Source: Variovorax sp. J22G73 (GTDB lineage Bacteria; Pseudomonadota; Gammaproteobacteria; Burkholderiales; Burkholderiaceae_C). Taken from it: a DNA stretch of 64,000 nucleotides. Under the pieces are notes generated by a model. It had not been told where the DNA came from. It saw only the letters and a program-made list of their open reading frames with translations, and searched no databases. How positions within the stretch are numbered: position 1 is the stretch's first letter; every line of letters begins with the position of its first letter. The position numbers and the translations under genes were made by a program. Positions 43,663 to 53,053 of this stretch are shown here, piece after piece. The stretch covers positions 62,001 through 126,000 of the forward strand of contig NZ_JASZYK010000003.1 in the NCBI RefSeq assembly GCF_030317035.1, written 5' to 3'.

Positions 43663-44760
43663 CTAGCGCCCCAGGTGCTTGTCGAAGAAACGCGCGATGT
43701 CGCCAAATGCTTCTCGCGTTTCCGGCGCATCAGGGTTGATGCCGTACTGCGCGTGCGATTGCCCTTCGTACACGTTCAGTTCAGCCTCGACGCCGGCGCG
43801 GCGCAGCTTGCGGTGTGTGCGCACGGTGTTCGACAGGAACAGGTCGCGAGTGCCGGTGGTCAGGATGGCCGGCGGAAAGCCCTTGAAGTCGCCGTAGATG
43901 GGCGAGAGCTGCGGGTCTTTCAGGTCGCGTCCGCCGGCGTAGAGCATCGCGGCACGGCCGAGCCAGCCGTCCCAGGTGACGAGGATGTTGTCAACCCACT
44001 CGTTGGTCTGGTACGTGTCGCCGATCTTGGCGATGTCGGACCACGGCGTGCCCGGCGCGATGGCCGCGGGCAGCGGCACGTTCTCGGCTTTGGCGCGCAG
44101 CACCAGCGCCAGCGTCATCGCGCCGCCGGTGGAGGTGCCGAACACACCCATGCCGCGCGCACGGTTGGTCTTGAGCAGTTCCTTCCACACCGCCATGGCG
44201 TCGTCCATGGCCGCGGGATACGGGTAGTCGGGCGGCATGCGGTAGTCGACCGACACCACCTTGTAGCCGCCGATGCTGGCAAGCAGCATGGCCTCTGGCA
44301 GCGCCGCCTCGCCGGGGCCGAACACATAGCCGCCGCCGTGCACGTGCATCAGCAGGCGCCGCTCGTTGCCCGGCGCGAACTTGTTGGGCGTGACGACGAA
44401 CACGTTCACCCCGGCAATCTTCGTCGGCAGCACGCTCACGCCCAGCTTCTGCTTGAGCGCCGGAAGCGCGGCGATCACCGGTGCGGCGCGGCTGTTGACC
44501 AGCGCCTTCCACTCGGCGGCGTTCTTGGGCTCGGCGTTGAAGTGCGACGGATACGGCGCCCCGATCAGCGCCTGCATCTGCGGACTGACGTCGTTGGTCG
44601 GCGTGGGCAGCGTCTGTGCCGGCGAGCGCCGCGCACCGGGCTGCGCGTTGGCGGTGGCTTGCGCGGTGGCTTTGTCGGTGTAGGTCTGCGGCACCTGCGA
44701 ACAGGCGGCGAGCACGGCGGTGGCCAGCAGCGCGGCGAAAGAGGCAATCCGGTGGTTCAT
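43663..44760 (-). CDS. Lipoprotein esterase, HSL family alpha/beta hydrolase
   Basis: A 365-residue enzyme with a lipoprotein signal (LLATAVLAACSQ, lipobox LAAC). The HSL-family oxyanion motif HVHGGGYVFG is followed by the nucleophile elbow GTSTGGAMT and the acid/base region TGTRDLFLSN...GQSHAQYG. It should be an outer-membrane or periplasmic esterase with preference for short acyl esters. Upstream of the decayed desaturase and transcribed in the same direction. Confidence 0.9.
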   Translation of the reverse strand: MNHRIASFAALLATAVLAACSQVPQTYTDKATAQATANAQPGARRSPAQTLPTPTNDVSPQMQALIGAPYPSHFNAEPKNAAEWKALVNSRAAPVIAALPALKQKLGVSVLPTKIAGVNVFVVTPNKFAPGNERRLLMHVHGGGYVFGPGEAALPEAMLLASIGGYKVVSVDYRMPPDYPYPAAMDDAMAVWKELLKTNRARGMGVFGTSTGGAMTLALVLRAKAENVPLPAAIAPGTPWSDIAKIGDTYQTNEWVDNILVTWDGWLGRAAMLYAGGRDLKDPQLSPIYGDFKGFPPAILTTGTRDLFLSNTVRTHRKLRRAGVEAELNVYEGQSHAQYGINPDAPETREAFGDIARFFDKHLGR

Positions 44761-44910
44761 CGTCTTTTCCTGAGTTGCGCCGTGATGCTCTCATTGGCGC
44801 GGCGCAGGAGGCCTCCGTTCAAACCCCACCTGCATGGGCGCAGTTGAAACAGCACCGCTACATCTTCTGGTCGGCCCGGGCCCGGATGCAGCGCGGTCTC
44901 GCAGCGAGCT

Positions 44911-45348
44911 TCAGGCCATCGCGCCCGCTACCTTCTTCTCGCAGTATGCGAGGAACTGGTTGATCTCCGCCGCCTTGTCGAACACCGCGTCCGCACCCAG
45001 GCGCAGGCACTCCGCACGGTTGCCGGCGGACGCCGCGTTGGTCAGCGCCACGACCACGCCCCTTACACGCGCCTTGCCCCTGCGCTTTCCGTTGACATCG
45101 CCGCTGCTGGCGTCTTCGACGCGCGCTCCGGCTAATGCCGCCAGCACGCCCAGCCCCGAGCCCTGCGCCAGGTTCAGGTCGACCACCAGCAGATGCCAGC
45201 CGCCGTCATTAGCACGCAGCCACGCGACCGCTTCGGCCTCCGAGGGCGCCGCGCCCATCACCTCGGCGCGCAGGTAGCCCTCGATGACGACCTTCAGGCT
45301 GTCCTGGATCAGCGGTTCGTCCTCGACGATGTAGACGGCAAGTTTCAT
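44911..45348 (-). CDS. Stand-alone receiver-domain response regulator
   Basis: A 145-residue protein with only a receiver domain: acidic pair IVEDEP, phosphoacceptor in LLVVDLNLAQGSGLG, threonine in VVVALTNAAS and lysine in ADAVFDKAAEI. An insert of about 20 residues (VEDASSGDVNGKRRGKARVR) lies between strands 3 and 4. No output domain, so it acts by protein contact or phosphotransfer. Divergent from the hybrid kinase at 45553, its probable partner. Confidence 0.88.
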   Translation of the reverse strand: MKLAVYIVEDEPLIQDSLKVVIEGYLRAEVMGAAPSEAEAVAWLRANDGGWHLLVVDLNLAQGSGLGVLAALAGARVEDASSGDVNGKRRGKARVRGVVVALTNAASAGNRAECLRLGADAVFDKAAEINQFLAYCEKKVAGAMA

Positions 45349-45552
45349 GGCAGCCACGCTCGGGCTTGCGCGCGCGCGGGGGTGTAGGCAAAGGGCGCGT
45401 CCGGGTGCTGACGCCGCCGCTTTCGGTGGCATTCAGCGAAATCTCGGCGCAGTTCCGACCGCATCAACCGGCCTGGGCCACGCCACAATGTCGGCTCTTC
45501 GAGCCCGCCGCCCCACGCCCTGGCCTCCCTGCCCTCCTGCCGTCCTCGCCCC

Positions 45553-48336
45553 GTGTTGTCCATTCGCACCCCCACCCTGTCGGCCCGCCTCCTGCTGGTT
45601 GCCTCCGCGGCGCTGCTGCCGCTGGCCGTTGTCTGCGGCTTCGCGCTGCACGGGCTGCTGCAGGGGCAGCGCCAGCAGACGCAGACCTCCACGCTCGGCG
45701 TGGCGCGCGCGCTGGCCACGGCGGTGGACAGCGAACTGCGCCTCACCGTGGCCGCGCTGCAGGCGCTGGCGCTGACGGAGCCGCTGGGCGCGCCGGAATC
45801 CTCGGGCCTGGTCGACGCGCTGCTGCTGTCGAAGGCGCTGCGCGCCTCGCACCCGGAGTGGCGCGGCGTGCTGCTGGTGGCGCCCAACGGCAAGGTCATC
45901 TTCAGCACCGAGGGCGCCGTCACCGGCACGGGCGAGAACGTGGTCGAGGCCGCGAGCCTGGCCCAGGTGGTGCACAACGGGCAGCCCGCGGTCGGCCCGC
46001 TCACGCCCGGGCCGCGGGGCAACCCGGCCTTCGCGGTGCGCGTGCCGGTGGTGCGCAACGGCGAGGTGCGCTACGTGCTCACGGCCATCGTGCGGCCCGA
46101 GGCCATTCACGCGGTGCTGATGCGCCAGCGCGTGCCCGAGGGCTGGGCCGCCTCGGTGTTCGACTCCAACGACCTGCGCGTGGCGCGCTCGCGCGAAGAC
46201 GCGCGCTTTCGGGGCCAGGCGCCCAGCGATTCGCTGAAGGCGCTGCTCGGCTCGCGCCGCGACCGCCAGGAGTTCGTCGGAAGCACGCGCAACGTGGACG
46301 GCGCGCACGTGCAGACGGCCGTGTCGCGGCTGGACTTCGCGCCGTGGACGGTGGCGCTGGGCGCCCCCACGGCGGTCGCCGAAGACGCGATGCGCCGCAC
46401 GCTCATCGCCTACGGCAGCGGCCTCTTGTTCTCGCTGCTGCTGGGCGCCCTGGCCGCCTGGTGGATGTCGCGCGCTATCACGCGGCCGATGGCGCGGCTG
46501 CGCCAGAACGCCGACGCGCTTGGCCTGGGCCAGCCGGTGAGCGACGTGCGCTCGGGCATCGCCGAGGTCGACGCCGTGGGCAACGCGCTGACCTCGGCCG
46601 CCACCCAGCGCCAGCGGCACGAGGTGGAACGCGAGCGCCTGCTCGGGGCCGAGCGCGACGCCCGCACTTCGGCACAGGGCGCGCAACGGCGGCTGGAGCG
46701 CCTGGTGAGCGCCAGCGCCGCGCTGTCGCGCTCGCTCGAGGAAGACTCCACGCTGCACGCCATTGCCGAGGTGATCGTGCCCGAGGTGGCCGACCTGTGC
46801 CGCATCGACCTGCTCGACGAGCACGACGTGCTGCAGCGCAAGCTCACGCACCACGCCGACCCCGTGCGCGGCGCGCAGATCGCGGCCATGGTGGGCACGC
46901 GCGAAGCGCCGGCCGACGTGCCCGGCTTTTTTCCGTGGGCGATCGCCACCGGCCAGGCCTTTCTGCATAACCTCGACGAGCCCGGCCTGCTCGACAACGC
47001 GCACCCGCAGCTGCGCGACTTCGTGCAGGGGCTGGGCATTACCGCGGGCTGCGTGGTGCCGCTGGTGGCGCGCGGCCGCACCATCGGCGCCATGGCCATC
47101 CTGCAGGACCGCTCGAAGCGCCGCTTCGGGCCGGAGGACGGCGCGCTCATCGGCGAGCTGGCGCAGCGCGCGGCGCTGGCGCTGGACAACGTGCGCCTTC
47201 TGGCCCGCGCGCGCCAGGCCCAGGCGCAGGCCGAGGTGGCCAGCAAGGCCAAGGACGAGTTCCTGGCCATGCTGGGCCACGAGTTGCGCAACCCGCTGGC
47301 CCCCATTTCGCTAGCGCTCACACTCATCGAGCGGCGCGACCCGGCGGCGTTTCCGCGCGAGCGCCAGATCATCGAACGTCAGGTCAAGCACTTGTCGCGG
47401 CTGGTGGACGACCTGCTCGACATCTCGCGCATCGTGTCCGGAAAGATCGTGCTGCGGCCCGAGCACGTCGACCTGCGCGACACGGTGGCCAAGGCGCTGG
47501 AGCTCACTCTGCCCGCCCTGCAGGCGCGCGGCCAGATGCCGCACGTGCTGCTACCCGACGCGCCGGTGAGCGTGCAGGGCGACCCGTTGCGGCTCGCGCA
47601 GATCGTGGGCAACCTACTGAACAACGCCGCCAAGTTCACTCAGCCCGACGAGCGGATCGACATCGCGCTGCGCACGCACGACGGCCAGGCCGAGCTGACC
47701 GTGGCCGACGCCGGCATCGGTATTGCCCCCGCGCTGCTGTCGCAGGTGTTCGAGCGTTTCGTGCAAGGCGAGCAGCAGTTGCAGCGCGCCGCGGGCGGGC
47801 TCGGGCTGGGTTTGGCCATTGCGCACAGCCTGACGCGACTGCACGGCGGCACCATCGAGGCGTACTCCGCCGGGCCCGGGCAGGGCAGCACCTTCACTGT
47901 GCGGCTGCCGCTGGCGCGCGCCGAGGCCGCATTGCCGCTGCTTACAGCCAGCGCCAGTGCCGACACGCGTCCGCGGCTGCGCCTGCTGCTGGTCGACGAC
48001 AACCGCGACGCGCTGGTGGTGCTGGCCGACTGGTTCACGCTGGAAGGCCACGAGGTGAGTACCGCCGACAGTGCGGAGCGTGCACTGGAGCTGTTGCAAA
48101 CGCAGTCGGCGCCCTTCGACGCGGGCATCTTCGACGTGGGCCTGCCCGGCATGAGCGGGCACGACCTGGCACGGCGCTTGCGCGCGGATGCGCGATGGCA
48201 AGGCATGGTGCTGCTCGCGCTGACGGGCTACGGCCAGGAGTCAGACCGCGACAAGGCGCGCTCGGCGGGCTTTGACGCGCACTTTGCAAAGCCGCCGGAT
48301 CTGCAGCGGATCCAGGATGCGCTTTTTCGGCGTTGA
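45553..48336 (+). CDS. Hybrid sensor histidine kinase (cache-HAMP-GAF-HisKA-HATPase-REC)
   Basis: A 927-residue membrane kinase. Order: transmembrane helix (about 10-35), extracytoplasmic cache-like sensor (about 36-280), second helix ([15 protein letters not shown]), HAMP (about 305-355), GAF (about 400-545), HisKA with the phosphohistidine in [12 protein letters not shown], HATPase ([20 protein letters not shown]) and a C-terminal receiver ([10 protein letters not shown], aspartate in [10 protein letters not shown], lysine in AKPP). The GTG at 45553 is the best start I see but lacks a clear ribosome site. Pairs with the divergent lone receiver. Confidence 0.9.
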   Translation: MLSIRTPTLSARLLLVASAALLPLAVVCGFALHGLLQGQRQQTQTSTLGVARALATAVDSELRLTVAALQALALTEPLGAPESSGLVDALLLSKALRASHPEWRGVLLVAPNGKVIFSTEGAVTGTGENVVEAASLAQVVHNGQPAVGPLTPGPRGNPAFAVRVPVVRNGEVRYVLTAIVRPEAIHAVLMRQRVPEGWAASVFDSNDLRVARSREDARFRGQAPSDSLKALLGSRRDRQEFVGSTRNVDGAHVQTAVSRLDFAPWTVALGAPTAVAEDAMRRTLIAYGSGLLFSLLLGALAAWWMSRAITRPMARLRQNADALGLGQPVSDVRSGIAEVDAVGNALTSAATQRQRHEVERERLLGAERDARTSAQGAQRRLERLVSASAALSRSLEEDSTLHAIAEVIVPEVADLCRIDLLDEHDVLQRKLTHHADPVRGAQIAAMVGTREAPADVPGFFPWAIATGQAFLHNLDEPGLLDNAHPQLRDFVQGLGITAGCVVPLVARGRTIGAMAILQDRSKRRFGPEDGALIGELAQRAALALDNVRLLARARQAQAQAEVASKAKDEFLAMLGHELRNPLAPISLALTLIERRDPAAFPRERQIIERQVKHLSRLVDDLLDISRIVSGKIVLRPEHVDLRDTVAKALELTLPALQARGQMPHVLLPDAPVSVQGDPLRLAQIVGNLLNNAAKFTQPDERIDIALRTHDGQAELTVADAGIGIAPALLSQVFERFVQGEQQLQRAAGGLGLGLAIAHSLTRLHGGTIEAYSAGPGQGSTFTVRLPLARAEAALPLLTASASADTRPRLRLLLVDDNRDALVVLADWFTLEGHEVSTADSAERALELLQTQSAPFDAGIFDVGLPGMSGHDLARRLRADARWQGMVLLALTGYGQESDRDKARSAGFDAHFAKPPDLQRIQDALFRR

Positions 48337-48937
48337 CCGTCACGCATACAAGAGAAGAGGCAAACCCTGCAAAAAGGAGCCTCCGCGGAATCCCGAGATC
48401 GATTTCGGGTTCGGCGCTAAGAGGTCGAGTGACGACGGCACGGCGCCGCTGCGAACACGGTGGCGCCGAGTGGACGGCCAGCGCAGTCTCTTGCTGACTG
48501 ATCTCGGGCGGCCTGGGCAAAAGCATGAGTGCCGTCCGAAGACAAAGGCAGTCGACCACTGTGCGCAATGTCGAGCACTGGGCCGTGGACATTGGAACGA
48601 TACACACTGCAGTCCGTCAGTGCGGGCGTCGCCATGGTCTTGGGCTGCGGGCATGACACGCCTGTGCTGGCGATGCCGAGCTGGGGCGTTGTCGATTCGT
48701 GATGCTACGACGGAGCTTGCAATACGGACGCGGGCGCCTTCGTTGGCTCCGCGAAGGGCGGGGGAGGGCTTGCCTGTGAGCCCTGACGCTACCACCTCGT
48801 TCTCGCGTTCAAGGCCCTGCGCGCGCTGCGCGTGCTCGGCGCGTGCCGCGCGCCTGCGGCGGCCTGGAGCGCTGCGCTGCGAGGCGGTGGCGGGGTCTCG
48901 CAGGCAATCCCGCCTGTGCCACCCACAGGAGTTCGTC
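48337..48937. other. 601-base spacer, no gene seen; start of accessory patch
   Basis: No open frame with a believable start or family is present; the long frames here are GC-driven. It contains a near-perfect 18-base palindrome at 48392-48409 (CCCGAGATC then GATTTCGGG, one mismatch). The last 30 bases hold the AGGAG that serves the RadC gene. Confidence 0.5.
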
Positions 48938-49558
48938 ATGAACACATCCACTTCCTCCGTTTCCGTCTCCTCTCTGTCTACCTTAAGCGTGCGCGAGCGC
49001 AGCGTGCTCGCGGCGCTGCGGCCGTTCCTGGGCGCCGATGCCGAGGGGCTGTACGAGGCCCAGGGCCGTTCGCTGCACAAGCTGGTGTGCTTCGCGCGCG
49101 ATTCATCGCTGCCGGGATGTGTCCAGCTGATGAGCGGGCTGCGCCTGGCGCGGGAGCTCCTGGCCGAGGAACTGCGCCCGGGCGAGGCATTTCGCTCGAC
49201 GTACGCCGTCTCCGACTACCTGAAGCTGCACTTCGCGGGCCAGACGCATGAGAGCTTCGCGGTGCTGTTCCTGGACGCGCATCTCACGCTGCTGGCCTTC
49301 GAGGACCTGTTCCGCGGCACGCTCACGCACACGAGCATCTATCCGCGCGAGGTGCTCAAGCGCGCGCTGCAGCACAACGCGGCGGCCGTGATCCTGGCGC
49401 ACAACCATCCGTCGGGGGACGTGGAGCCGTCGGCGGCCGACCGGGCGCTGACCGATGAGCTGAAGCACGCGCTGGCGCACATCGACGTGCGGGTGCTGGA
49501 CCACTTCGTGGTCGCGGGCAACCGCGCGGTGTCGATGGCCGAGCGCGGCCTCGTCTAG
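48938..49558 (+). CDS. radC: RadC/JAB-domain protein
   Basis: A 206-residue RadC-family protein. The JAMM metal site is complete: H155, H157 and D168 in [14 protein letters not shown], with the upstream glutamate in [19 protein letters not shown]. The N-terminal helix-hairpin-helix of chromosomal RadC is absent; the first 30 residues are Ser/Thr-rich. Short RadC proteins of this kind are typical of integrated elements and plasmids. AGGAG sits eight bases before the ATG. A strong terminator follows. Confidence 0.88.
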   Translation: MNTSTSSVSVSSLSTLSVRERSVLAALRPFLGADAEGLYEAQGRSLHKLVCFARDSSLPGCVQLMSGLRLARELLAEELRPGEAFRSTYAVSDYLKLHFAGQTHESFAVLFLDAHLTLLAFEDLFRGTLTHTSIYPREVLKRALQHNAAAVILAHNHPSGDVEPSAADRALTDELKHALAHIDVRVLDHFVVAGNRAVSMAERGLV

Positions 49559-49566
49559 CGAGGCCC

Positions 49567-49595
49567 GGGGGCGCGGGTGCGCCCCCTTTTTCTTC
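49567..49595 (+). terminator. Rho-independent terminator after radC
   Basis: GGGGGCGC (49567-49574), loop GGGT, GCGCCCCC (49579-49586) and TTTTTCTTC directly after. A perfect eight-pair GC stem plus T-run starting nine bases after the stop codon. Confidence 0.9.
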
Positions 49596-50138
49596 TCTCG
49601 TCTTCTTGTCTTCTCGTGTTCTTTCATCGGGGCACGGGCCTGGCGCTCTCGGCGCCTTCTTGCTCACGCATGGCTCCGATTGCGCTTCCCATGTGCTGCA
49701 GGGTCGCTGACTCGCGCGCTCCGCGGGTGCTTGTCATGAGCCGCTGCGCGGCTGGCGCTTGGAGACACAAAGGACGCAGAACTTGGTGTGCGCGGCGTTG
49801 CCGCGGACGATGTGAACGGCTGCGCCGTCAGAAGTGCACCCCGGTCATGGACGGCGCGGGCGTGGCGGCGTCGGCGGCGGCGGCGGCGGCGGTGACGCGT
49901 GGTGTCCGGTTGTCTGCTGTCGGCCCGCCTCTGGATCGACGCATGGCGCGGGTCGCTCCCGGCTCCAGGGTGAAGGCTTCGCCCTCGTCCTCGCCCGGTC
50001 CTCGCGGTGCTCGGCTGCGGCCTGCGGGCGCGCCCTGGACCCGCTCGCTGGCCCCTTGCCCGGTCTGCGTCGAGGCGGCTCCGACAGCAGATTTCCTTCC
50101 ACCACCACCGCGGCGTGACGCCGCAGAAAGGCTTCGCC
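49596..50138. other. 543-base spacer between radC terminator and ArdC gene
   Basis: No supported gene. It starts with a pyrimidine-rich run (to about 49625) and includes a (CGG)6 tract at 49872-49889. The AAAGG site for the ArdC start lies at its end. Frames here are open because of GC content only. Confidence 0.5.
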
Positions 50139-51278
50139 ATGACCTCCAACGCAACTTCCCACTCCTCGCATCGCGCTGCGCGCGACGCTCGTGGCGAGAC
50201 TGCCACGGGCGTTCCCCCCGTACCCCCCGAGGACCCTCCCACTGCAGAGTCTCTGGATGCGGGAGCAGCCCCGCGTTCGCGCGGGCGCATCGATGTGCGC
50301 CAGGCGATCACCGAGCGGATCGTCGCGATGCTCGAGCAGGGGGGCCATGTGTTCCGTGCGCGCTGGGTCGCGGCGGCGTCGCGCGGGTTCCCGCGCAACC
50401 TGCACACGGGCCAGCCGTACCGGGGTGCCAATGTGCTGGTGCTGTGGGACGAGGCCCTCACGCAGGGCTACGCCACGCACCTCTGGATGACTTACCGGCA
50501 GGCTGCGGCGCTCGGCGGTCAGGTGCGCCGGGGCGAGCATGGCGTCATGTGCGCGCACTTTGAGCGCGTGGCGCGCGGCCGCAGCGGTGAAGACGCACCC
50601 GGGGGCGGTGGCGACGGTCTCGATGACGGTCAAGGCACTCGCGATGATGGCAGCCGGAGCGGCGTCGGTGGTCCTGGCGCGGCGCGCACAGGCTTTTTGC
50701 GTTGCCGGCCGTTCTGGCTTTTCAACCTGGCACAGGTCGACGGGCTGCCGCACGCTGTTGTGGCGGCGGCCGCGGAGGCTGCCGTGTCCGGGCCTGATCA
50801 CAGTGGTGTCGGCGCTGGCGAGCCGCGCGGCGCCGTGGAGTGCGCCATGCGCCTGGCGGCCGGCTGCGATGCCGTGGTGCGCCACGGCTTCGAAGGCGCC
50901 ATGTACGTGCCGGCGCTTGACGAGATCCGGCTGCCCTGGCCCAAGCGCTTCGTCGATGGCGAGAACTACTGCGCCACGCTGCTGCACGAGCTCGTGCACT
51001 GGACCGGGCACCCGTCACGCTTGCACCGCGCCTTCGGCGCGCGCTTTGGCGACGCGGCCTACGCCTTCGAGGAACTTGTGGCCGAACTCGGCGCGGCGTT
51101 CCTCATGGGGCACTGCGGTCTGGTCGAGGCCACCGTCGAGGGGCATGCCGCCTACCTCGAGGCATGGCTTGAGGTGCTGCGGCGCGACCGTACCGCGATC
51201 TTCACGGCGGCGCGCCATGCCGGGGACGCCTTCGACTGGATCCTGGCGCGCGCGCTGCCGGAGCTCGGCGAGGGATGA
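50139..51278 (+). CDS. ardC: ArdC-type antirestriction / zincin-like metallopeptidase
   Basis: A 379-residue ArdC-family protein. The N-terminal ssDNA-binding domain (DUF1738) starts near residue 50 (VRQAITERIVAMLEQG, FPRNLHTGQPYRGANVLVLW). A Gly/Asp-rich linker of about 40 residues follows, then the zincin domain with HELVHWTGH at 283-291. ArdC proteins protect incoming plasmid DNA from restriction and are markers of mobile elements. The first 45 residues are disordered in character. The gene stands alone with long spacers on both sides, consistent with a remnant. Confidence 0.88.
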   Translation: MTSNATSHSSHRAARDARGETATGVPPVPPEDPPTAESLDAGAAPRSRGRIDVRQAITERIVAMLEQGGHVFRARWVAAASRGFPRNLHTGQPYRGANVLVLWDEALTQGYATHLWMTYRQAAALGGQVRRGEHGVMCAHFERVARGRSGEDAPGGGGDGLDDGQGTRDDGSRSGVGGPGAARTGFLRCRPFWLFNLAQVDGLPHAVVAAAAEAAVSGPDHSGVGAGEPRGAVECAMRLAAGCDAVVRHGFEGAMYVPALDEIRLPWPKRFVDGENYCATLLHELVHWTGHPSRLHRAFGARFGDAAYAFEELVAELGAAFLMGHCGLVEATVEGHAAYLEAWLEVLRRDRTAIFTAARHAGDAFDWILARALPELGEG

Positions 51279-51485
51279 GCATTGCCGAGCGCGATGATCC
51301 GCACTCCACGCGGTCGCCGTTTGAAGAATGGACGGTGGAGGGAGATGGGTATGGGCAGTCGCGGGGACCATTGACACACCGGCCCGGGAAACGGCGTGCC
51401 CGGCGGGGGACTCGCCGCCGACGAGCGAGAAGTCAAGTTGAGACGATAAGCAGGACGCACACAGGAGACAGGTAAGACGCGCGGC

Positions 51486-51555
51486 GGACACAGTTTGGAC
51501 GCGATTGCAGGCCGTCGGACGCGAAAGGAACACAGTTGGAGGACACTTTGGATGC
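51486..51555. repeat. Three degenerate copies of a GGACACAGTTTGGA-like motif
   Basis: GGACACAGTTTGGA at about 51486-51500, GGAACACAGTTGGA at 51527-51540 and GGACACTTTGGA at 51541-51552. They could be the worn end of an insertion sequence or protein-binding sites. No transposase is adjacent. Confidence 0.45.
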
Positions 51556-51869
51556 ATGTGCCGGCCTTCGGCCGGTCGATCTCACGCTCTCGGGCGGTCC
51601 TGCGGCCCGCCCGATGAAGGAACGCTGCTTTCCCTGGAGAGCGCCGAGGGGAAGTCTGCCGTCGGGCCAGCCCAACGGCAGACCTTCAGCGTGCGCCCAC
51701 CCCCGCCCAGGGTCGATACACCATACGCACCTACAAGATGTCGGCAAACCCGCATGAATACTAGGAAGTTGTGTGTTACCTAACTTTTGCCTGTATCAAA
51801 ACCATGCCACAAGGCCGCGTCGATGCTAGGCAGAGCGGTGTTACTGTGTGATGACGCGTTGATTCGGGT

Positions 51870-51894
51870 GGGACAGAGGGGAGTTAGCTGTCCC
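51870..51894. other. Hairpin GGGACAG...CTGTCCC
   Basis: Seven-base perfect arms at 51870-51876 and 51888-51894 with an 11-base loop, in the lower-GC non-coding stretch. No T-run follows, so it is not an obvious terminator; it could be a binding site or an element end. Confidence 0.4.
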
Positions 51895-52503
51895 GTATAC
51901 GCACCAATCAAGCATAGTGACATCTCAATGTCTAGGTCGCGGAGCCTGCAGCACTTTCTTCAGACCGTATGAGACGCCTGCTTTGAAGAACTGTGAGTCG
52001 CCTTCGCTCAGTCCAGCAATATGCTCGCATTAGCGGCAAAAAACGCGACCGGTCTTACGGGCAAGAAGTCTATGTCGCATGCGGTCTTCGTGTTAAGTGG
52101 TTTCTAGGAGCGTAACCAGGTTTGGCATAACGGTCTTGACCAAGCGGCGCGTTATTGCTTTGAGTCGCACAGGTCTTGAGGCATTCGCGAGCGGAAAGAC
52201 TAGCGGCGCGTCGTGCGCGAACTGGGCGCCCGACTTTTACGAGGAAACATTGCGCTTTCGGGTTGTAAACGCGACCCAAAATCTTGTAGCCTCAGGGCAT
52301 TTAAAAGAGGCACCAGATCATTTGCGTGTGAGGCTAGCGGCATTTGATTGGCGAGGGTCTAGCTTGGCCAACCATATGTGTTCAATGCGCGCCAAGCGTG
52401 GCGGCTTCAAGAGCCGCTCGCTGATCTGACATTTTAGAAAACGCATCGACCACGAACTCGCAACGCTCGCCGAGCCATCGACCACGATGAGCGTGCGGTC
52501 TAG

Positions 52504-52522
52504 AATGAGAGTAATTCTCATT
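52504..52522. promoter_or_regulatory. Fur box upstream of the sigma factor gene
   Basis: AATGAGA-GTAAT-TCTCATT is a perfect 7-1-type inverted repeat of 19 bases resembling Fur boxes of beta- and gammaproteobacterial fecI-like genes. It lies 18 bases before the ATG at 52541, where bound Fe-Fur would block transcription. Confidence 0.85.
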
Positions 52523-52540
52523 GTCTCGACCCTCGTTTTC

Positions 52541-53053
52541 ATGTCCTCCCCCGCTGCTGCAGCCCCGATCGACGCGCTTTACCGCGAGCATCGCGACTGG
52601 GTGCAAGGCTGGCTGCGGCGCCGGCTGGGCGACGGCCACACGGCCGCGGACCTGACGCAGGACACCTTCGTGCGCGTCATCGTGGGCGGCCAGACGCAGG
52701 CCATCCGCGAGCCGCGCGCCTACCTGACCACGCTGGCGCAGCGCGTGCTCTACAACTTCTGGCGCCGCCGCGAACTGGAGCGCGCCTGGCTCGATGCGCT
52801 CGCGGCCCAGCCCGAAGAACTGGCGCCGTCGCCCGAGGCCTATGCGCTGGTGCGCGAAGCCATCGAAACGCTGGACCGCTGGCTCGACGGCCTGCCGCCC
52901 AAGGTGCGCGAGGCCTTCCTGCTGCGCCAGCTCGAAGGGCTGGCGCACGGCGAGATCGCGGCGCGCATGGGCGTGTCGATCACCTCGGTGGAGCGCTACG
53001 TCAAGCAGGCCATCGTGCACCTGTACACCTGCCCGGCGCAGGCCGATGCCTGA
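52541..53053 (+). CDS. ECF sigma factor, FecI type
   Basis: A 170-residue sigma-70 family protein. Region 2 contains LYREHRDWVQGWLRRRLGDG and TAADLTQDTFVRVI; region 4 is VREAFLLRQLEGLAHGEIA with MGVSITSVERYVKQA. The ATG at 52541 was chosen because the frame upstream of it overlaps the Fur box. It should direct RNA polymerase to the siderophore receptor gene when FecR signals. Overlaps the FecR gene by 8 bases. Confidence 0.92.
   Translation: MSSPAAAAPIDALYREHRDWVQGWLRRRLGDGHTAADLTQDTFVRVIVGGQTQAIREPRAYLTTLAQRVLYNFWRRRELERAWLDALAAQPEELAPSPEAYALVREAIETLDRWLDGLPPKVREAFLLRQLEGLAHGEIAARMGVSITSVERYVKQAIVHLYTCPAQADA

Larger units (their letters stand above)
51279..52503. other. 1.2-kb lower-GC stretch without a convincing gene
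   Basis: Base composition falls visibly from about 51700 to 52440 compared with the rest of the window. Short frames exist (for example 52097-52429 from a GTG, 110 codons) but none has a ribosome site, a recognisable family or typical codon use. There are three related short motifs at 51486-51555 and a hairpin at 51870-51894. It may be debris of a mobile element. Confidence 0.55.

Noticed and set aside
48272..49558. Open frame of 428 codons containing radC
   Set aside because: The first 222 codons lie in the hybrid kinase end and the non-coding spacer and resemble no protein; the ribosome site and family start are at 48938.
49872..49889. (CGG)6 tract as a phase-variation repeat
   Set aside because: It lies in a non-coding spacer and the unit is three bases, so it would not shift a frame.
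52097..52429. 110-codon open frame in the lower-GC stretch
   Set aside because: GTG start without ribosome site, no recognisable family and unusual codon use; not enough to call a gene.
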